A DNA stretch of 52,356 bases from an uncultured Pelagibacteraceae bacterium. Its GTDB lineage: Bacteria > Pseudomonadota > Alphaproteobacteria > Pelagibacterales > Pelagibacteraceae. The notes beneath the pieces were generated by a model. The model was not told where the DNA came from. It did no database searches and saw only the letters and a program-made list of their open reading frames with translations. Both the position numbers and the translations under genes were made by a program. The DNA is taken from positions 1 to 52,356 of the forward strand of contig CACAIK010000008.1 of the NCBI GenBank assembly GCA_902532525.1, in the 5' to 3' direction. Within the stretch, counting starts at the first letter, position 1. The number at the start of each line of letters is the position of its first letter. Positions 37,072-46,056 of this stretch are shown one piece after another.

Positions 37072-38108
37072 TTAAAACCCAAGTTAAAATTATTTTTAGA
37101 TTTGCTTACAAATAAAACTTTAAACAAAGAGCCCATATATTTTTCATCAATTAATCTTTTTATTCTATAAAATATGTCAGCTTTCTTACTAAATTGTAAA
37201 TTTTTACTTATTATCTCAGCTCTTTTTAATATTCCCATTTTAGTTAAGAAATTACCTTGGGTAGTTATTAAAGATTTCAAATTACAATTTGCAAACTCTT
37301 TCTTATACATTTTAAAATTTATCAAATGAGTAATATCTGAGTTATAAGGATTTTCTAAAAAACTAATTTTTCTGTGATTCCGAACACTTTGTAGAGTATT
37401 TTTCATTTTTCCACTTGTAAAGCCATAGTCTATCATTAATAAACCACCATTATTTTTAAAAATAAAATTCGCTATTTCGTTAACAAATTTCATTGCTGAA
37501 GGTGAATATTCAACAAATTTTTCTTTTTCTATTTCCTTACCTAAATATTTCCCAATCGTTTTTGACGACACTTTTTGATCACAAACTTCAAACTTATTTT
37601 TTTTGTATGCTATATATTTTTCATACCAATTATCACTTTTTTTTAAAAACTGTTTGACAGGAAAAGCATCAAAAAACTCATTAGCCAAGAATATAGTTGG
37701 ACCCTTTGGAATTTCTTTTAAATTTCTTATCCAACTTGCTTTTTTCTTATCTATTTTACTCTTCTGAATTTTTATCAGTAATGGACTTTTTTCTAAAATT
37801 AAGAAATTAGCAGATAAACTAATTTCACTAAAATTATTTAAAGTTTTTATAATTTGTGACATCATCTCACCGTTGCCTGCACCTAGTTCTATAATATTTA
37901 TTTTTTTTGGCTTTTTTAAATTCTCCCAAAAAGAAATTAACCAAATAGATATCATTTCTGAAAAAAGAACAGAAATATTGGGAGATGTTATGAAGTCACC
38001 TTTTTTTCCAAAAGGATTATTTTTAATATAATAACCATTATCTTTGTCATACAAAGATTTGTAAATAAATCTATCTAATGAGATTTTTTTATTGTGTCCT
38101 ATTAGCAT
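37068..38108 (-). CDS. SAM-dependent methyltransferase, MidA/NDUFAF7 family
   Basis: 346-aa DUF185 protein. Diagnostic segments: GDFITSPNISVLFSEMISIW near the N-terminus, the AdoMet-binding ELGAGNGEMM, FLANEFFDAFPVKQF, and LLMIDYGFTSG. The mitochondrial homologue NDUFAF7 methylates an arginine of a complex I subunit, so a role in NADH dehydrogenase assembly is a fair inference in an organism with complex I. It overlaps the lgt end by 20 nt. Confidence 0.88.
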   Translation of the reverse strand: MLIGHNKKISLDRFIYKSLYDKDNGYYIKNNPFGKKGDFITSPNISVLFSEMISIWLISFWENLKKPKKINIIELGAGNGEMMSQIIKTLNNFSEISLSANFLILEKSPLLIKIQKSKIDKKKASWIRNLKEIPKGPTIFLANEFFDAFPVKQFLKKSDNWYEKYIAYKKNKFEVCDQKVSSKTIGKYLGKEIEKEKFVEYSPSAMKFVNEIANFIFKNNGGLLMIDYGFTSGKMKNTLQSVRNHRKISFLENPYNSDITHLINFKMYKKEFANCNLKSLITTQGNFLTKMGILKRAEIISKNLQFSKKADIFYRIKRLIDEKYMGSLFKVLFVSKSKNNFNLGFK

Positions 38109-38865
38109 TTTTATAATAAATGATAATTAATCCGCAGGTTAGTGCTATACAACTAATTATTTGCCCCATACTCAAGTTGAAAAATAAATAACCTAGCTGC
38201 TGATCTGGTTCTCTAAAAAACTCGATAACAAATCTAAAAAATGAGTATAAAATTAAAAAATACCCCGAAATAATCCCAGGCATGTTCCTTAATCTATTAA
38301 ACAACATACTTAAAATAATAAATAGAACAATTCCCTCAAATATTGCCTCATAAATTTGTGATGGATGTCGATTTAAATCATCAATTTTTATAAACTTTAC
38401 TGACCATGGTACATTTGTTTCTATGCCATAAAGTTCTGAGTTTATAAAATTTGATATTCTTCCTAAAAAAATTCCTATGGGAGAACAAACAGCAACCACA
38501 TCTAAATAATTAAAAATATTTTGATTTTTATTTTTGCAGAAAAAATAAGTTCCAATAATAATTCCGACTAGTGCACCGTGAAAAGACATACCCCCTTGCC
38601 AAATTTTAATAATCTCAATTGGATTACTAATAAAATAAATTGGATCATAAATAACTACATATCCAAGTCTTCCACCAACGATGATACTTATGATCAAATA
38701 AGTTATATAATCGTCAAAATATTCTTTTTGAGTACTATCTTTAATTAGTTTGTTCTTCGCATAATACCAACCAAATAATAAGCCAATTATATAAGATAAA
38801 GAATACCATCTAATTTCTAATGAAAAGATCTCAAAAGCGACTGGGTCAAAATTATTAATAAACAT
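38089..38865 (-). CDS. lgt: Prolipoprotein diacylglyceryl transferase
   Basis: Transfers diacylglycerol to the lipobox Cys of prolipoproteins. It has 258 aa with seven membrane helices. Motifs: GGRLGYVVIYDP, GGMSFHGALVG (conserved His), GRISNFINSELYG (the Lgt signature with Arg and Asn), and RHPSQIYEAIFEG. It is the first gene of a minus-strand run ending at ychF and diverges from the ubiK-like gene across 48 nt. Confidence 0.97.
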   Translation of the reverse strand: MFINNFDPVAFEIFSLEIRWYSLSYIIGLLFGWYYAKNKLIKDSTQKEYFDDYITYLIISIIVGGRLGYVVIYDPIYFISNPIEIIKIWQGGMSFHGALVGIIIGTYFFCKNKNQNIFNYLDVVAVCSPIGIFLGRISNFINSELYGIETNVPWSVKFIKIDDLNRHPSQIYEAIFEGIVLFIILSMLFNRLRNMPGIISGYFLILYSFFRFVIEFFREPDQQLGYLFFNLSMGQIISCIALTCGLIIIYYKNANRTQ

Positions 38866-38871
38866 TTAATT

Positions 38872-38890
38872 GTAATATTATAAATATTAC
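38872..38890. repeat. Perfect inverted repeat between lgt and the ubiK-like gene
   Basis: GTAATATT-ATA-AATATTAC: 8-bp perfect arms with a 3-bp centre, lying 7 nt from the lgt start codon and 23 nt from the ubiK-like start. It could be an operator serving both divergent genes. In such AT-rich DNA a chance repeat is possible. Confidence 0.45.
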
Positions 38891-38913
38891 TTAAACTTTG
38901 ATAAGGAATTATT

Positions 38914-39156
38914 ATGTCAAAATCAAGATTCGTATTTGATAAATTTGCAAAGTTCCTGGAAGAAGGACTAGTAAATTACAAAGATTTTAGTGACGAGGTT
39001 GTAAATATTTTACGATCAAAAAAAGAGGAAATTATCCTTAAAATGAATTTAGTAAGTAAAGATGAAATCGATATATTAAATAAAAGAATTGAAAGATTAG
39101 AAAAAAAAATTGCTGAAAAAAAAATAAAAAAAAAAACTAAACGGGCAAAGAAATAA
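38914..39156 (+). CDS. ubiK: Ubiquinone-biosynthesis accessory factor UbiK-like (BMFP domain)
   Basis: 80-aa protein with an N-terminal amphipathic part (FVFDKFAKFLEEGLVNYKDF), a middle MNLVSKDEIDILNKRIERLEKK coiled coil, and a highly basic C-terminal tail of Lys/Arg. This is the layout of the BMFP/YqiC family, trimeric lipid-binding proteins that aid ubiquinone synthesis. AAGGA precedes the ATG by 7 nt. Its last 20 bases overlap the histidine kinase gene on the other strand. Confidence 0.75.
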   Translation: MSKSRFVFDKFAKFLEEGLVNYKDFSDEVVNILRSKKEEIILKMNLVSKDEIDILNKRIERLEKKIAEKKIKKKTKRAKK

Positions 39157-40450
39157 TAACTTTTAATCCACCTAAACTAGACTTATCAAATTTAAGATCT
39201 CCCCCGTGTGATTTTACGACATCTGATGATATAGCTAAGCCAAGACCAACACTAGATTTTGTTTCTGATCTACTTTTGTCAATTTTATAAAATGGCTTCA
39301 AAACATTTTGATGTTCTTTCTGTGGTATTCCTGGACCATCATCCTCTATAGAGATACTAATAGTCGATCTTCCTTTTTTTAGATACAATTCAACATTGTC
39401 AGCAAATTTTAGAGAATTATCTATAAGATTATTAATACACCTACTAATTAAATTCTTTCTTCCATCAAAATAAACCCTCTCTTTTAAGAAATATTTTATA
39501 TTTGGTTTCTCATATTTTTTACAAATATCTTCAAGAAGAACAGAAATATCAAACGTTTCAGTTTTATCTTTTGCCCCAGATCTTGCGAATTGAAGATATT
39601 CATTTAACATTTTTTCCATTTCATCAACATCTCTGGAGAGTTTCTCTACAACACTCTTATCTTTAATCATTGCTATTTGAAGTTTTATCCTTGTCAAAGG
39701 TGTTCTTAAATCATGACTGATACCTGACAACATTTCAGATCTTTGATTTAGATGTCTAAGTATTCTCTTTCTCATTTTATCAAACTCTAAACCAGCTTTT
39801 CGAATTTCAAGTGCACCAGAAGGTCTAAATTCGTCTATATCTTCTCCTCTACCAAATCTTTCAGATGCTTCTGCAAGTTTTGTTATAGGTCTAGTTTGAT
39901 TCTTTAGAAAAATTATTGCTACTGCTATCATTAATAATGCTGGTAATGTTATCCAAAGTCCAAACAATCTAGCTGAACTTGTAGTTAGTCTGTCCCTTGG
40001 AATATAAAATTGAAAATAGCCTTTTGAATACCCTATTTTTAAATCAACAACCTCTTTAAAGTTAGTTGTATCAAACCAATAAGTTAAATTTTTTTTCTTT
40101 AATTCTCTTCTTAGTGATCGATCTACTGGACTGAACCATCTTTCTGGAACTTTATTTGGTAAGATTTTATCTTTTTCATACTTGATATTAAAACCCAAAT
40201 GTTCTTTGAATAAAATTATTATAAAATCTTTATTTGTTTCATCGTTATCATAAGCGTCTACAAAAGTTTTGACTTCAGAAACTAATGCTCTTGTCATTCC
40301 AGAATTAGTTTTTATCCATAGACTGTCAAAAAAAACTAAAGATATAGTTATTTGCATAACTACTATTGGAACAGCAACTATGAGTAGACCTCTATAAAAA
40401 AGTCTTTTAGGTAAGATGTTTTTTATATATTTACTCAATCCATAAAACAT
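39137..40450 (-). CDS. Sensor histidine kinase (EnvZ type)
   Basis: Membrane sensor kinase, about 437 aa. Helix 1 at residues 20-42, a periplasmic sensor of about 115 residues, helix 2 near 160-182, then HAMP (NQTRPITKLAEASERFG), the H-box SGISHDLRTPLTRIK (phosphorylated His near residue 246), N-box INNLIDNSLKFADN, G1 EDDGPGIP and G2 GLGLAIS. I use the ATG at 40450; a GTG at 40459 is possible. Either start overlaps the end of the response regulator (20 nt for the ATG), so the pair is coupled. The signal sensed is unknown. Confidence 0.9.
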   Translation of the reverse strand: MFYGLSKYIKNILPKRLFYRGLLIVAVPIVVMQITISLVFFDSLWIKTNSGMTRALVSEVKTFVDAYDNDETNKDFIIILFKEHLGFNIKYEKDKILPNKVPERWFSPVDRSLRRELKKKNLTYWFDTTNFKEVVDLKIGYSKGYFQFYIPRDRLTTSSARLFGLWITLPALLMIAVAIIFLKNQTRPITKLAEASERFGRGEDIDEFRPSGALEIRKAGLEFDKMRKRILRHLNQRSEMLSGISHDLRTPLTRIKLQIAMIKDKSVVEKLSRDVDEMEKMLNEYLQFARSGAKDKTETFDISVLLEDICKKYEKPNIKYFLKERVYFDGRKNLISRCINNLIDNSLKFADNVELYLKKGRSTISISIEDDGPGIPQKEHQNVLKPFYKIDKSRSETKSSVGLGLAISSDVVKSHGGDLKFDKSSLGGLKVIISLPV

Positions 40451-41108
40451 AACCTTCACCTCTTATTGTTTGTAAATAATTCGGGCTTTTTGGGTTTTCT
40501 TCAATTTTCTTCCTAAGCCTTGTAATTATTACATCTACTGATCTTTCTTTATCAATTTTTATAAGATTTCCAATTTCCTCTCTTTTGAATATTTTTCCAG
40601 GAGAATTAACCATTTTATCTAAAATTATTTTTTCTGTATTATTGATTTTTATAGATTTGTCATTTTTCATAATAAATTGCTTATTAAGATCAATTTCAAT
40701 TTTACCAAATTTAAATTTTCTCTTTGTATTTCTATATTTTGTTTTATTTAAGATATTATTAATTCTAAGTATTAATTCTTTTGGCTCAAAAGGTTTTGGA
40801 AGGTAATCGTCTGCACCAATATCTAAACCCTCTATTCTTTCCGAGGCTTCACCTTTCGCTGTTAAAAGAATTATTGGGGTTGAAATTTTGTCTTTATTTT
40901 CTTTTGTAAATTCTAAACCACTTTTGCCTGGCATCATTATATCAAGCACTATTAAATCAAATTTTATAACTTTAACTTTTTCAAGAGCATCTTCGGCGCT
41001 ATTTGAGCTAGTTACGAGATAATTATTTTGAGAAAGATATTCCTTAACTAATTCTCTTATACCATCATCGTCATCTACAACTAAAATATGTGCTTTAAAT
41101 TTTTCCAT
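40431..41108 (-). CDS. OmpR/PetR-type response regulator
   Basis: 225-aa two-domain regulator. The receiver has the acidic cluster VVDDDDG, phospho-acceptor Asp56 (LIVLDIMMPGKSG), the Thr in LLTAKGEASE and the Lys in YLPKPFEPKEL. The C-terminal winged helix ends in RGEGYVLWIE. It is encoded between a MarR gene and its kinase. The MarR-OmpR pairing recalls petP-petR, which in Rhodobacter stand beside petABC; here petABC is 8 kb away, so the target is not certain. It overlaps the MarR gene by 14 nt. Confidence 0.92.
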   Translation of the reverse strand: MEKFKAHILVVDDDDGIRELVKEYLSQNNYLVTSSNSAEDALEKVKVIKFDLIVLDIMMPGKSGLEFTKENKDKISTPIILLTAKGEASERIEGLDIGADDYLPKPFEPKELILRINNILNKTKYRNTKRKFKFGKIEIDLNKQFIMKNDKSIKINNTEKIILDKMVNSPGKIFKREEIGNLIKIDKERSVDVIITRLRKKIEENPKSPNYLQTIRGEGYVLWIE

Positions 41109-41538
41109 TAATTATTTTTTTTAAAACATTATCAAAACTAACAACCTCATTTGCCTTTGATGCGGAGAATGCTTGGTAAATTCTTTTCTTTTGAGCTGAG
41201 AAAATTTCGTTAAATAATTTTTCTCCTTCCTCTGTTAAGAAGACATGTTTTATTCTGGTATCTACTTGATCTTTTTCATATTTTATAGCTTTTAAATTTA
41301 TTAAATCTTTCAAAACTCTATTCAAACTTTGTTTTGTAACTTTCAATTTTCTTAAAAGTTCTGATATTGTGATACCCTCATATAATGAAATTAGATGAAT
41401 AACCTTGTTATGTGCGACACCTATGGAGTATTTATTCAACACATTTCTAGCATCTGAGACTGTCTCTCTGTAGCCAAGAAATATTTTTTCAATATATTGT
41501 TTGAGATCATCATCTTTTAAATATAAAAGTTTTTTCAT
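41095..41538 (-). CDS. MarR-family transcriptional regulator (PetP-like)
   Basis: 147-aa winged-helix regulator. The HTH lies at about residues 55-80 (ITISELLRKLKVTKQSLNRVL), followed by the wing KYEKDQVDTRIKHVFLTEEG and a C-terminal dimerisation helix. It heads the MarR-regulator-kinase operon and diverges from ilvE. Autorepression through the divergent region is plausible, since the two promoters overlap there around an imperfect palindrome. Confidence 0.88.
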   Translation of the reverse strand: MKKLLYLKDDDLKQYIEKIFLGYRETVSDARNVLNKYSIGVAHNKVIHLISLYEGITISELLRKLKVTKQSLNRVLKDLINLKAIKYEKDQVDTRIKHVFLTEEGEKLFNEIFSAQKKRIYQAFSASKANEVVSFDNVLKKIINGKI

Positions 41539-41549
41539 ATTGGTAAGTT

Positions 41550-41576
41550 ATATTGACATATTATATATACAAATAT
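41550..41576. promoter_or_regulatory. Imperfect palindrome, candidate MarR operator
   Basis: Left arm ATATTGACATA and right arm TATACAAATAT match at 8 of 11 positions around a 5-bp centre (TTATA). It covers the -35 of the ilvE promoter and the -10 of the marR promoter. MarR proteins bind dyads of this size. The low complexity of the sequence limits confidence. Confidence 0.35.
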
Positions 41577-41581
41577 ATTTT
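41553..41581 (+). promoter_or_regulatory. Sigma70-like promoter of ilvE
   Basis: A perfect -35 TTGACA (41553-41558) is followed after 17 bp by TATTTT (41576-41581), or after 15 bp by TATATT (41574-41579). Transcription would start about 10 nt before the ilvE ATG. Confidence 0.55.
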
Positions 41582-41589
41582 TTTATAAA
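41560..41589 (-). promoter_or_regulatory. Sigma70-like promoter of the MarR gene
   Basis: On the minus strand TTTATA (41589-41584, 4 of 6 consensus bases), an 18-bp spacer and a perfect TATAAT (41565-41560). Transcription would start near 41553, leaving a leader of about 15 nt. It overlaps the ilvE promoter. Confidence 0.42.
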
Positions 41590-41597
41590 ATTAAATA

Positions 41598-42479
41598 ATG
41601 ATACCTTTCGATAAACGATCAGGAAAAATTTGGTACAATAATGAGCTTGTTGAATGGCAAGATGCAAAATGCCATGTAATCAGTCATGGACTTCATTATG
41701 CAAGTTTAGTTTTTGAAGGTGAAAGAGTATACGACGGAGAAATATTTAAGCTAGAAGAGCACACCGATAGATTATTTTATTCTGCAAAAAGATTAGACAT
41801 TAATATTCCTTATACAAAAGATGAAATAAATGAAGCTTCTAAAAAAATAGTGGCGGTTCAAAATATTCAAAATGGATATGTAAGACCATTTGCGTGGAGA
41901 GGAAGTGAGATGATGGGTGTGTCTGCACAGAAAACTTCAATTAATGTAGCAATAGCTACGTGGGAATGGCCTGCATATTTTGATCCAAAATTAAAAGCTG
42001 AAGGAATAAGATTAAATATTTCTAAATGGCGAAGACCGGCTCCAAATACTATTCCTTGGGATGCAAAAGCAGCTGGATTATATATGATTTGTACTCTTTC
42101 AAAACACGAAGCTGAACAACAAGGGTATTCTGAATCATTAATGTTAGATTTTGAGGGTAATGTTGCTGAAGGAACAAGTGCAAACATTTTTTTTAAAGAT
42201 AAAAATAATGAATTACATACACCAACACCAGATTCTTTTTTAAATGGTATTACAAGACAAGCTGTAATTGAATTAGCCAAATCAAAAAATATTAAAGTTC
42301 ATGAAAGAAAAATTTCTCCAGATGAACTAGGTAATTTTGATGGATGTTTCTTGACTGGTACTGCTGCTGAAATAACACCTGTTGCAAGCATAGCAGATCA
42401 TAAATACAAAATTTGTGATGTTATATTAGGATTATCAAAAAACTTTGATCAGTTAGTTAGACAAAAAAAAGCTGCCTAA
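41598..42479 (+). CDS. ilvE: Branched-chain amino acid aminotransferase
   Basis: Class IV PLP transaminase for Val, Leu and Ile. It has 293 aa. The PLP lysine is Lys157 in NTIPWDAKAAGLY; other family segments are VRPFAWRGSEMMG, ESLMLDFEGNVAEGTSANIF and CFLTGTAAEITPV. The stop overlaps the pgsA stop by 3 bases on opposite strands. Confidence 0.96.
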   Translation: MIPFDKRSGKIWYNNELVEWQDAKCHVISHGLHYASLVFEGERVYDGEIFKLEEHTDRLFYSAKRLDINIPYTKDEINEASKKIVAVQNIQNGYVRPFAWRGSEMMGVSAQKTSINVAIATWEWPAYFDPKLKAEGIRLNISKWRRPAPNTIPWDAKAAGLYMICTLSKHEAEQQGYSESLMLDFEGNVAEGTSANIFFKDKNNELHTPTPDSFLNGITRQAVIELAKSKNIKVHERKISPDELGNFDGCFLTGTAAEITPVASIADHKYKICDVILGLSKNFDQLVRQKKAA

Positions 42480-43060
42480 TCCTTATTATCTTCAGATATT
42501 GCATGGTCTATTCCTTTTCTAAGATAATCATATCCAGTATAAAGTGTTAAAAACGCAGATAGCCATAAAATAATTATGCCAATTGTTTGAGCATTATAAT
42601 CTTGAAAATTTATTAATTTATTTCCTGTTTCCCCAGTCAGAAGTATTGCTATCGAAAACATCTGTAAGAATGTTTTAAGTTTTGCTAAATTAGAAACTGG
42701 AAGTTTTATTTTTCCTTTCGCTAGAAATTCTCTTAAACCTGAAATTAGTACTTCTCTTGTAAGAATTATAATAGCTGCAATAACTTCGTAATTTTTTATT
42801 GTTTGGTCCATAACTAATAAAATTAACGCAGTTGCAACAATAATTTTATCTGCAATAGGATCTAAAAGTTCACCAAGTTTAGACTCTTCTTTAAACATCC
42901 TCGCCAAAAGGCCATCTAAAAAATCTGTAAATGAGGCAATTAAAAAAAGAGCAAATGGTATAACGTCTCCATAAAATCCAGGAAGGTAGAATGTAAAAAC
43001 AAATATTGGAACAATTATTATTCGTCCAATTGTTAAATAATTAGGTATTTTAAATTTCAT
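42476..43060 (-). CDS. pgsA: CDP-diacylglycerol-glycerol-3-phosphate 3-phosphatidyltransferase
   Basis: Makes phosphatidylglycerol phosphate. It has 194 aa with about five membrane helices. The CDP-alcohol phosphotransferase motif D-G-x2-A-R-x8-G-x3-D-x3-D is seen in [19 protein letters not shown] with the final Asp next in PIAD. The ATG overlaps the uvrC stop (ATGA). Confidence 0.95.
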   Translation of the reverse strand: MKFKIPNYLTIGRIIIVPIFVFTFYLPGFYGDVIPFALFLIASFTDFLDGLLARMFKEESKLGELLDPIADKIIVATALILLVMDQTIKNYEVIAAIIILTREVLISGLREFLAKGKIKLPVSNLAKLKTFLQMFSIAILLTGETGNKLINFQDYNAQTIGIIILWLSAFLTLYTGYDYLRKGIDHAISEDNKD

Positions 43061-44892
43061 TCGTGAAAGAAGTTATATATTTTTTTTGCAACTTTTTCCT
43101 CAACTCCGTCAACTGATTTTATTTCATCTAAACTAGCAGATTCCACAGCTCTGGCTGAACCAAAATGATTTAATAATGCTCTTTTTCTGATTGATCCAAT
43201 ACCATCAATTTGATCTAATAATGATTTGCTTATGCCCTTTTTTCTTTTTGCTCTATGAGCACTTATTGCAAATCGATGGGATTCATCTCTCAGTCTTTGT
43301 AAAAAGAATAATGTTGGATCATTTTTCTCGAATTTGAACTCTTTTCCATTATGAAAAAATGTTTCATTTCCACTATTTCTCATTTTACCCTTTGCTATTG
43401 CTACAATTGGAATTTCATGTAAACCAAGCTCATTCATCGCTTCTCTAGCAACTGAATATTGACCTTTCCCTCCATCAATTAAAACTAAATCAGGGAAAGT
43501 TAAATAATTATCTTTCTCTTGAACTGCTCTTTTAAATCTTCTGTTAAGAACTTCTTTCATCATTCCATAATCATCTTGAGCATTTTTTTGAATTTTTATA
43601 TTAAATTTTCTATACCTTTTTTTAACGAACCCTTCATCACCATAAGTAATTAAAGCGCCCACACTATTTGTGCCTTGAATATGGCTATTATCATAAACCT
43701 CAACTAAATTAATATTAGTTTCAAGATTGAATTTTTTTGATACTGCATCGAAAAGATCTCTATTATTCTGACTCTCGTAAAGTTTTCTATTCAAACTATC
43801 TTTTGCATTACTTATTGCTTGATTTATAACTTTTAGTTTCGTCCCTTTTTTTGCAACAGTAATTGTGATTTGTTTACCCTCTTTTTGTGTAAGTGTTTTT
43901 TCAATTAATTCTTTCTCTTTAATTTCATTTGATAAAATTATTGAAGATGGCACACTTTTATTTTCATAAAATTGAGAGACAAAAGAATTAATGATATCAC
44001 TTTGATTTTCTTCTGGATCATGCTTTGGAAAAAAAGCTTGATTACCCCAATTTTGTTTTGACCTATAAAAAAAAACTTGAATACAAGTTTTTCCAGACTC
44101 TTTATATCCTGCGATAACATCTGCTTCGACTAAATTTGCTTCATTAATTCTTTGAGAAGATTGGATAATATTTAATGATTTAATTCGATCTCTTAATATT
44201 GCTGCTTTTTCAAAGTCTAAATCCTCACTAGCCTTTTCCATTTGATTAGATAAGCTTTTCTGAATTTTTCTAGATTTGCCCGACACAAACTCAATTGCAT
44301 CATCAACAGTTTGTTTATAATCACTCTCAGTTACGTAACCAACGCAAGGTCCTGAGCACCTTTTAATTTGATAAAGTATGCAGGGTCTTTCTCTATTTTT
44401 GAAAACGGTATCATCACAAATTCTGAGATGAAATATTTTTTGGATCATTTTTATAGTCCAATTTGCAGATCCAGCTGATGCAAATGGTCCAAAATAAAAT
44501 CCTTCTTTACCTTTTTTTCCTCTGTGCCTTTTGATTTGTGGCCATTTATCTTTGTCGCCTATAAAAATAAAAGGAAAGGATTTGTCATCTCTTAGTAAAA
44601 TATTAAATTTTGGTTTAAACTTTTTAATTAAATTCGCCTCTAAAAGTAAAGCCTCACTTTCATTTGAAGTAGTAGTAATTTCGAGTCTTTTTGTTTGAGA
44701 GAGCATTCTCTCAGTCCTAATGATATGACTTTTCTCTGATACATAACTTTTAAGTCTGTTTGGAAGATTTTTTGCTTTACCCACATAAAGAATTTCTCCT
44801 TTTGAATTTAGCATCCTATAAACACCTGGCAACTTAGGAACCAAGGGCAATTCTTTTTTAATTACTTCTTTACCTATATCAGAGCTGATCAT
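43057..44892 (-). CDS. uvrC: Excinuclease ABC subunit C
   Basis: Dual-incision nuclease of nucleotide excision repair. The GIY-YIG domain is at the N-terminus ([20 protein letters not shown]), followed by the UvrB-binding UVR motif ([16 protein letters not shown]), the RNase H-like domain ([21 protein letters not shown]) and the C-terminal helix-hairpin-helix pair. I use the ATG at 44892 (MISSDIGKE, 611 aa) over the TTG at 44922, which lies deeper in folB. Overlap with folB is 14 nt. Confidence 0.95.
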   Translation of the reverse strand: MISSDIGKEVIKKELPLVPKLPGVYRMLNSKGEILYVGKAKNLPNRLKSYVSEKSHIIRTERMLSQTKRLEITTTSNESEALLLEANLIKKFKPKFNILLRDDKSFPFIFIGDKDKWPQIKRHRGKKGKEGFYFGPFASAGSANWTIKMIQKIFHLRICDDTVFKNRERPCILYQIKRCSGPCVGYVTESDYKQTVDDAIEFVSGKSRKIQKSLSNQMEKASEDLDFEKAAILRDRIKSLNIIQSSQRINEANLVEADVIAGYKESGKTCIQVFFYRSKQNWGNQAFFPKHDPEENQSDIINSFVSQFYENKSVPSSIILSNEIKEKELIEKTLTQKEGKQITITVAKKGTKLKVINQAISNAKDSLNRKLYESQNNRDLFDAVSKKFNLETNINLVEVYDNSHIQGTNSVGALITYGDEGFVKKRYRKFNIKIQKNAQDDYGMMKEVLNRRFKRAVQEKDNYLTFPDLVLIDGGKGQYSVAREAMNELGLHEIPIVAIAKGKMRNSGNETFFHNGKEFKFEKNDPTLFFLQRLRDESHRFAISAHRAKRKKGISKSLLDQIDGIGSIRKRALLNHFGSARAVESASLDEIKSVDGVEEKVAKKIYNFFHE

Positions 44893-45304
44893 GGCTTCTT
44901 TTTTTAGAAATTTGGATCCCAACTGAGCTGCAATCCTTCATTATTTCTAATTTTTCGATTTGAAGAGTAATTTTATCTATTCTTTTATCTTTGAATAGCT
45001 CGTCAAAAACATCTTCTGCCAATGTTTCAAGAAAATTGTAATGTTTGTTTTTTACTAGTTTTTTTATTAATTTTACTATTTTAGCATAGTTAACTATCGA
45101 TTTAATATCTTTATCATTCGATGGCTGTTTATCTTGATAATTTACTTCTAAATTAAATTTTACTTTTTGAGGCTTTTCTTTTTCAAAATCAAAATAACCA
45201 AGTTTTAATCCCAGTATTAATTCTTTTATTAAAACTTTTTTTTCGTAATTAAATAAGCTCTTTATTTTATTTATTTTAACAATCTTTAAGTTATTCTTTT
45301 TCAT
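44879..45304 (-). CDS. folB: Dihydroneopterin aldolase family protein
   Basis: Folate pathway enzyme, 141 aa. Typical segments are [20 protein letters not shown] near residue 30, [13 protein letters not shown], and [17 protein letters not shown] with the catalytic-region Glu. An N-terminal Lys/Ile-rich extension of about 20 residues precedes the domain, so a later start is possible. It is coupled to the upstream SDR gene (ATGA) and overlaps uvrC. Confidence 0.87.
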   Translation of the reverse strand: MKKNNLKIVKINKIKSLFNYEKKVLIKELILGLKLGYFDFEKEKPQKVKFNLEVNYQDKQPSNDKDIKSIVNYAKIVKLIKKLVKNKHYNFLETLAEDVFDELFKDKRIDKITLQIEKLEIMKDCSSVGIQISKKRSHDQL

Positions 45305-46056
45305 TCCTTACCACCCATAATGTCTGGAGTTTGCCAGTTTAAGATTTGGCCACTATCAATTGCCAAAACTTGACCGGTAATAGATCTATTTTTAATAAAA
45401 AAGTCAACAGCATTGCAGATTTCTTCTACATTTGTCTGTCTTTTAAGAGGTGTTGCCATGTATTGTTTTTTAAAGTGCTTGTCAGACTGTCTTTTATTTT
45501 TAATAGTTGGACCCGGAGCAATTCCATTAACTCTAATATTTGGGGCAAGACTCATAGCGCTAGTTTTGGTTAAAGTGTAAAGACCAGATTTACTTAATGT
45601 ATATGAAAAAAAATATGGAGTTAACTTGAATACTCTTTGATCAATTATATTAATAATATTATTGTTTTTGCCTCTAACATTTTTAGCAAAACCCTTTGAT
45701 AATAAAGCTGGCGCTTTTAAATTCGCTTTTAAATGGCTTTCCCAACTTTTTGTTGTGAAATTTTCAAGTTTATCGTTCTCAAATAATGAGGCATTATTAA
45801 TTAAACAATCAAAATATTTCAACTTTGATTTTGAGAATTTAAGCATTCTTTCTATTTCTTTTTCTTTAGTTAAATCTGCTTTTGCTAAATAAATCTTTGT
45901 ACCACTTTTAATTAAATCTTTTTTAAGATTTTCTGCTTTGGATCTAGATTTGTTATAATGAATAACAATTTCAATATTAGGTCCAGATAATTTTTTAGCT
46001 ATGGCTGCTCCCATTCGAGTTGCTGCTCCAGTAATTATTATCTTCCGTGCTTCCAT
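45301..46056 (-). CDS. SDR-family oxidoreductase, pteridine-reductase-like (FolM-like)
   Basis: 251-aa short-chain dehydrogenase. The cofactor motif is [15 protein letters not shown]; the Arg in TRMG and the later [10 protein letters not shown] suggest NADPH use. Other motifs are [23 protein letters not shown] (catalytic Tyr/Lys) and [11 protein letters not shown]. The resemblance to PTR1/FolM pteridine reductases and its coupling to folB suggest reduction of dihydrofolate or pterins. It overlaps uvrB by 19 nt. Confidence 0.82.
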   Translation of the reverse strand: MEARKIIITGAATRMGAAIAKKLSGPNIEIVIHYNKSRSKAENLKKDLIKSGTKIYLAKADLTKEKEIERMLKFSKSKLKYFDCLINNASLFENDKLENFTTKSWESHLKANLKAPALLSKGFAKNVRGKNNNIINIIDQRVFKLTPYFFSYTLSKSGLYTLTKTSAMSLAPNIRVNGIAPGPTIKNKRQSDKHFKKQYMATPLKRQTNVEEICNAVDFFIKNRSITGQVLAIDSGQILNWQTPDIMGGKE

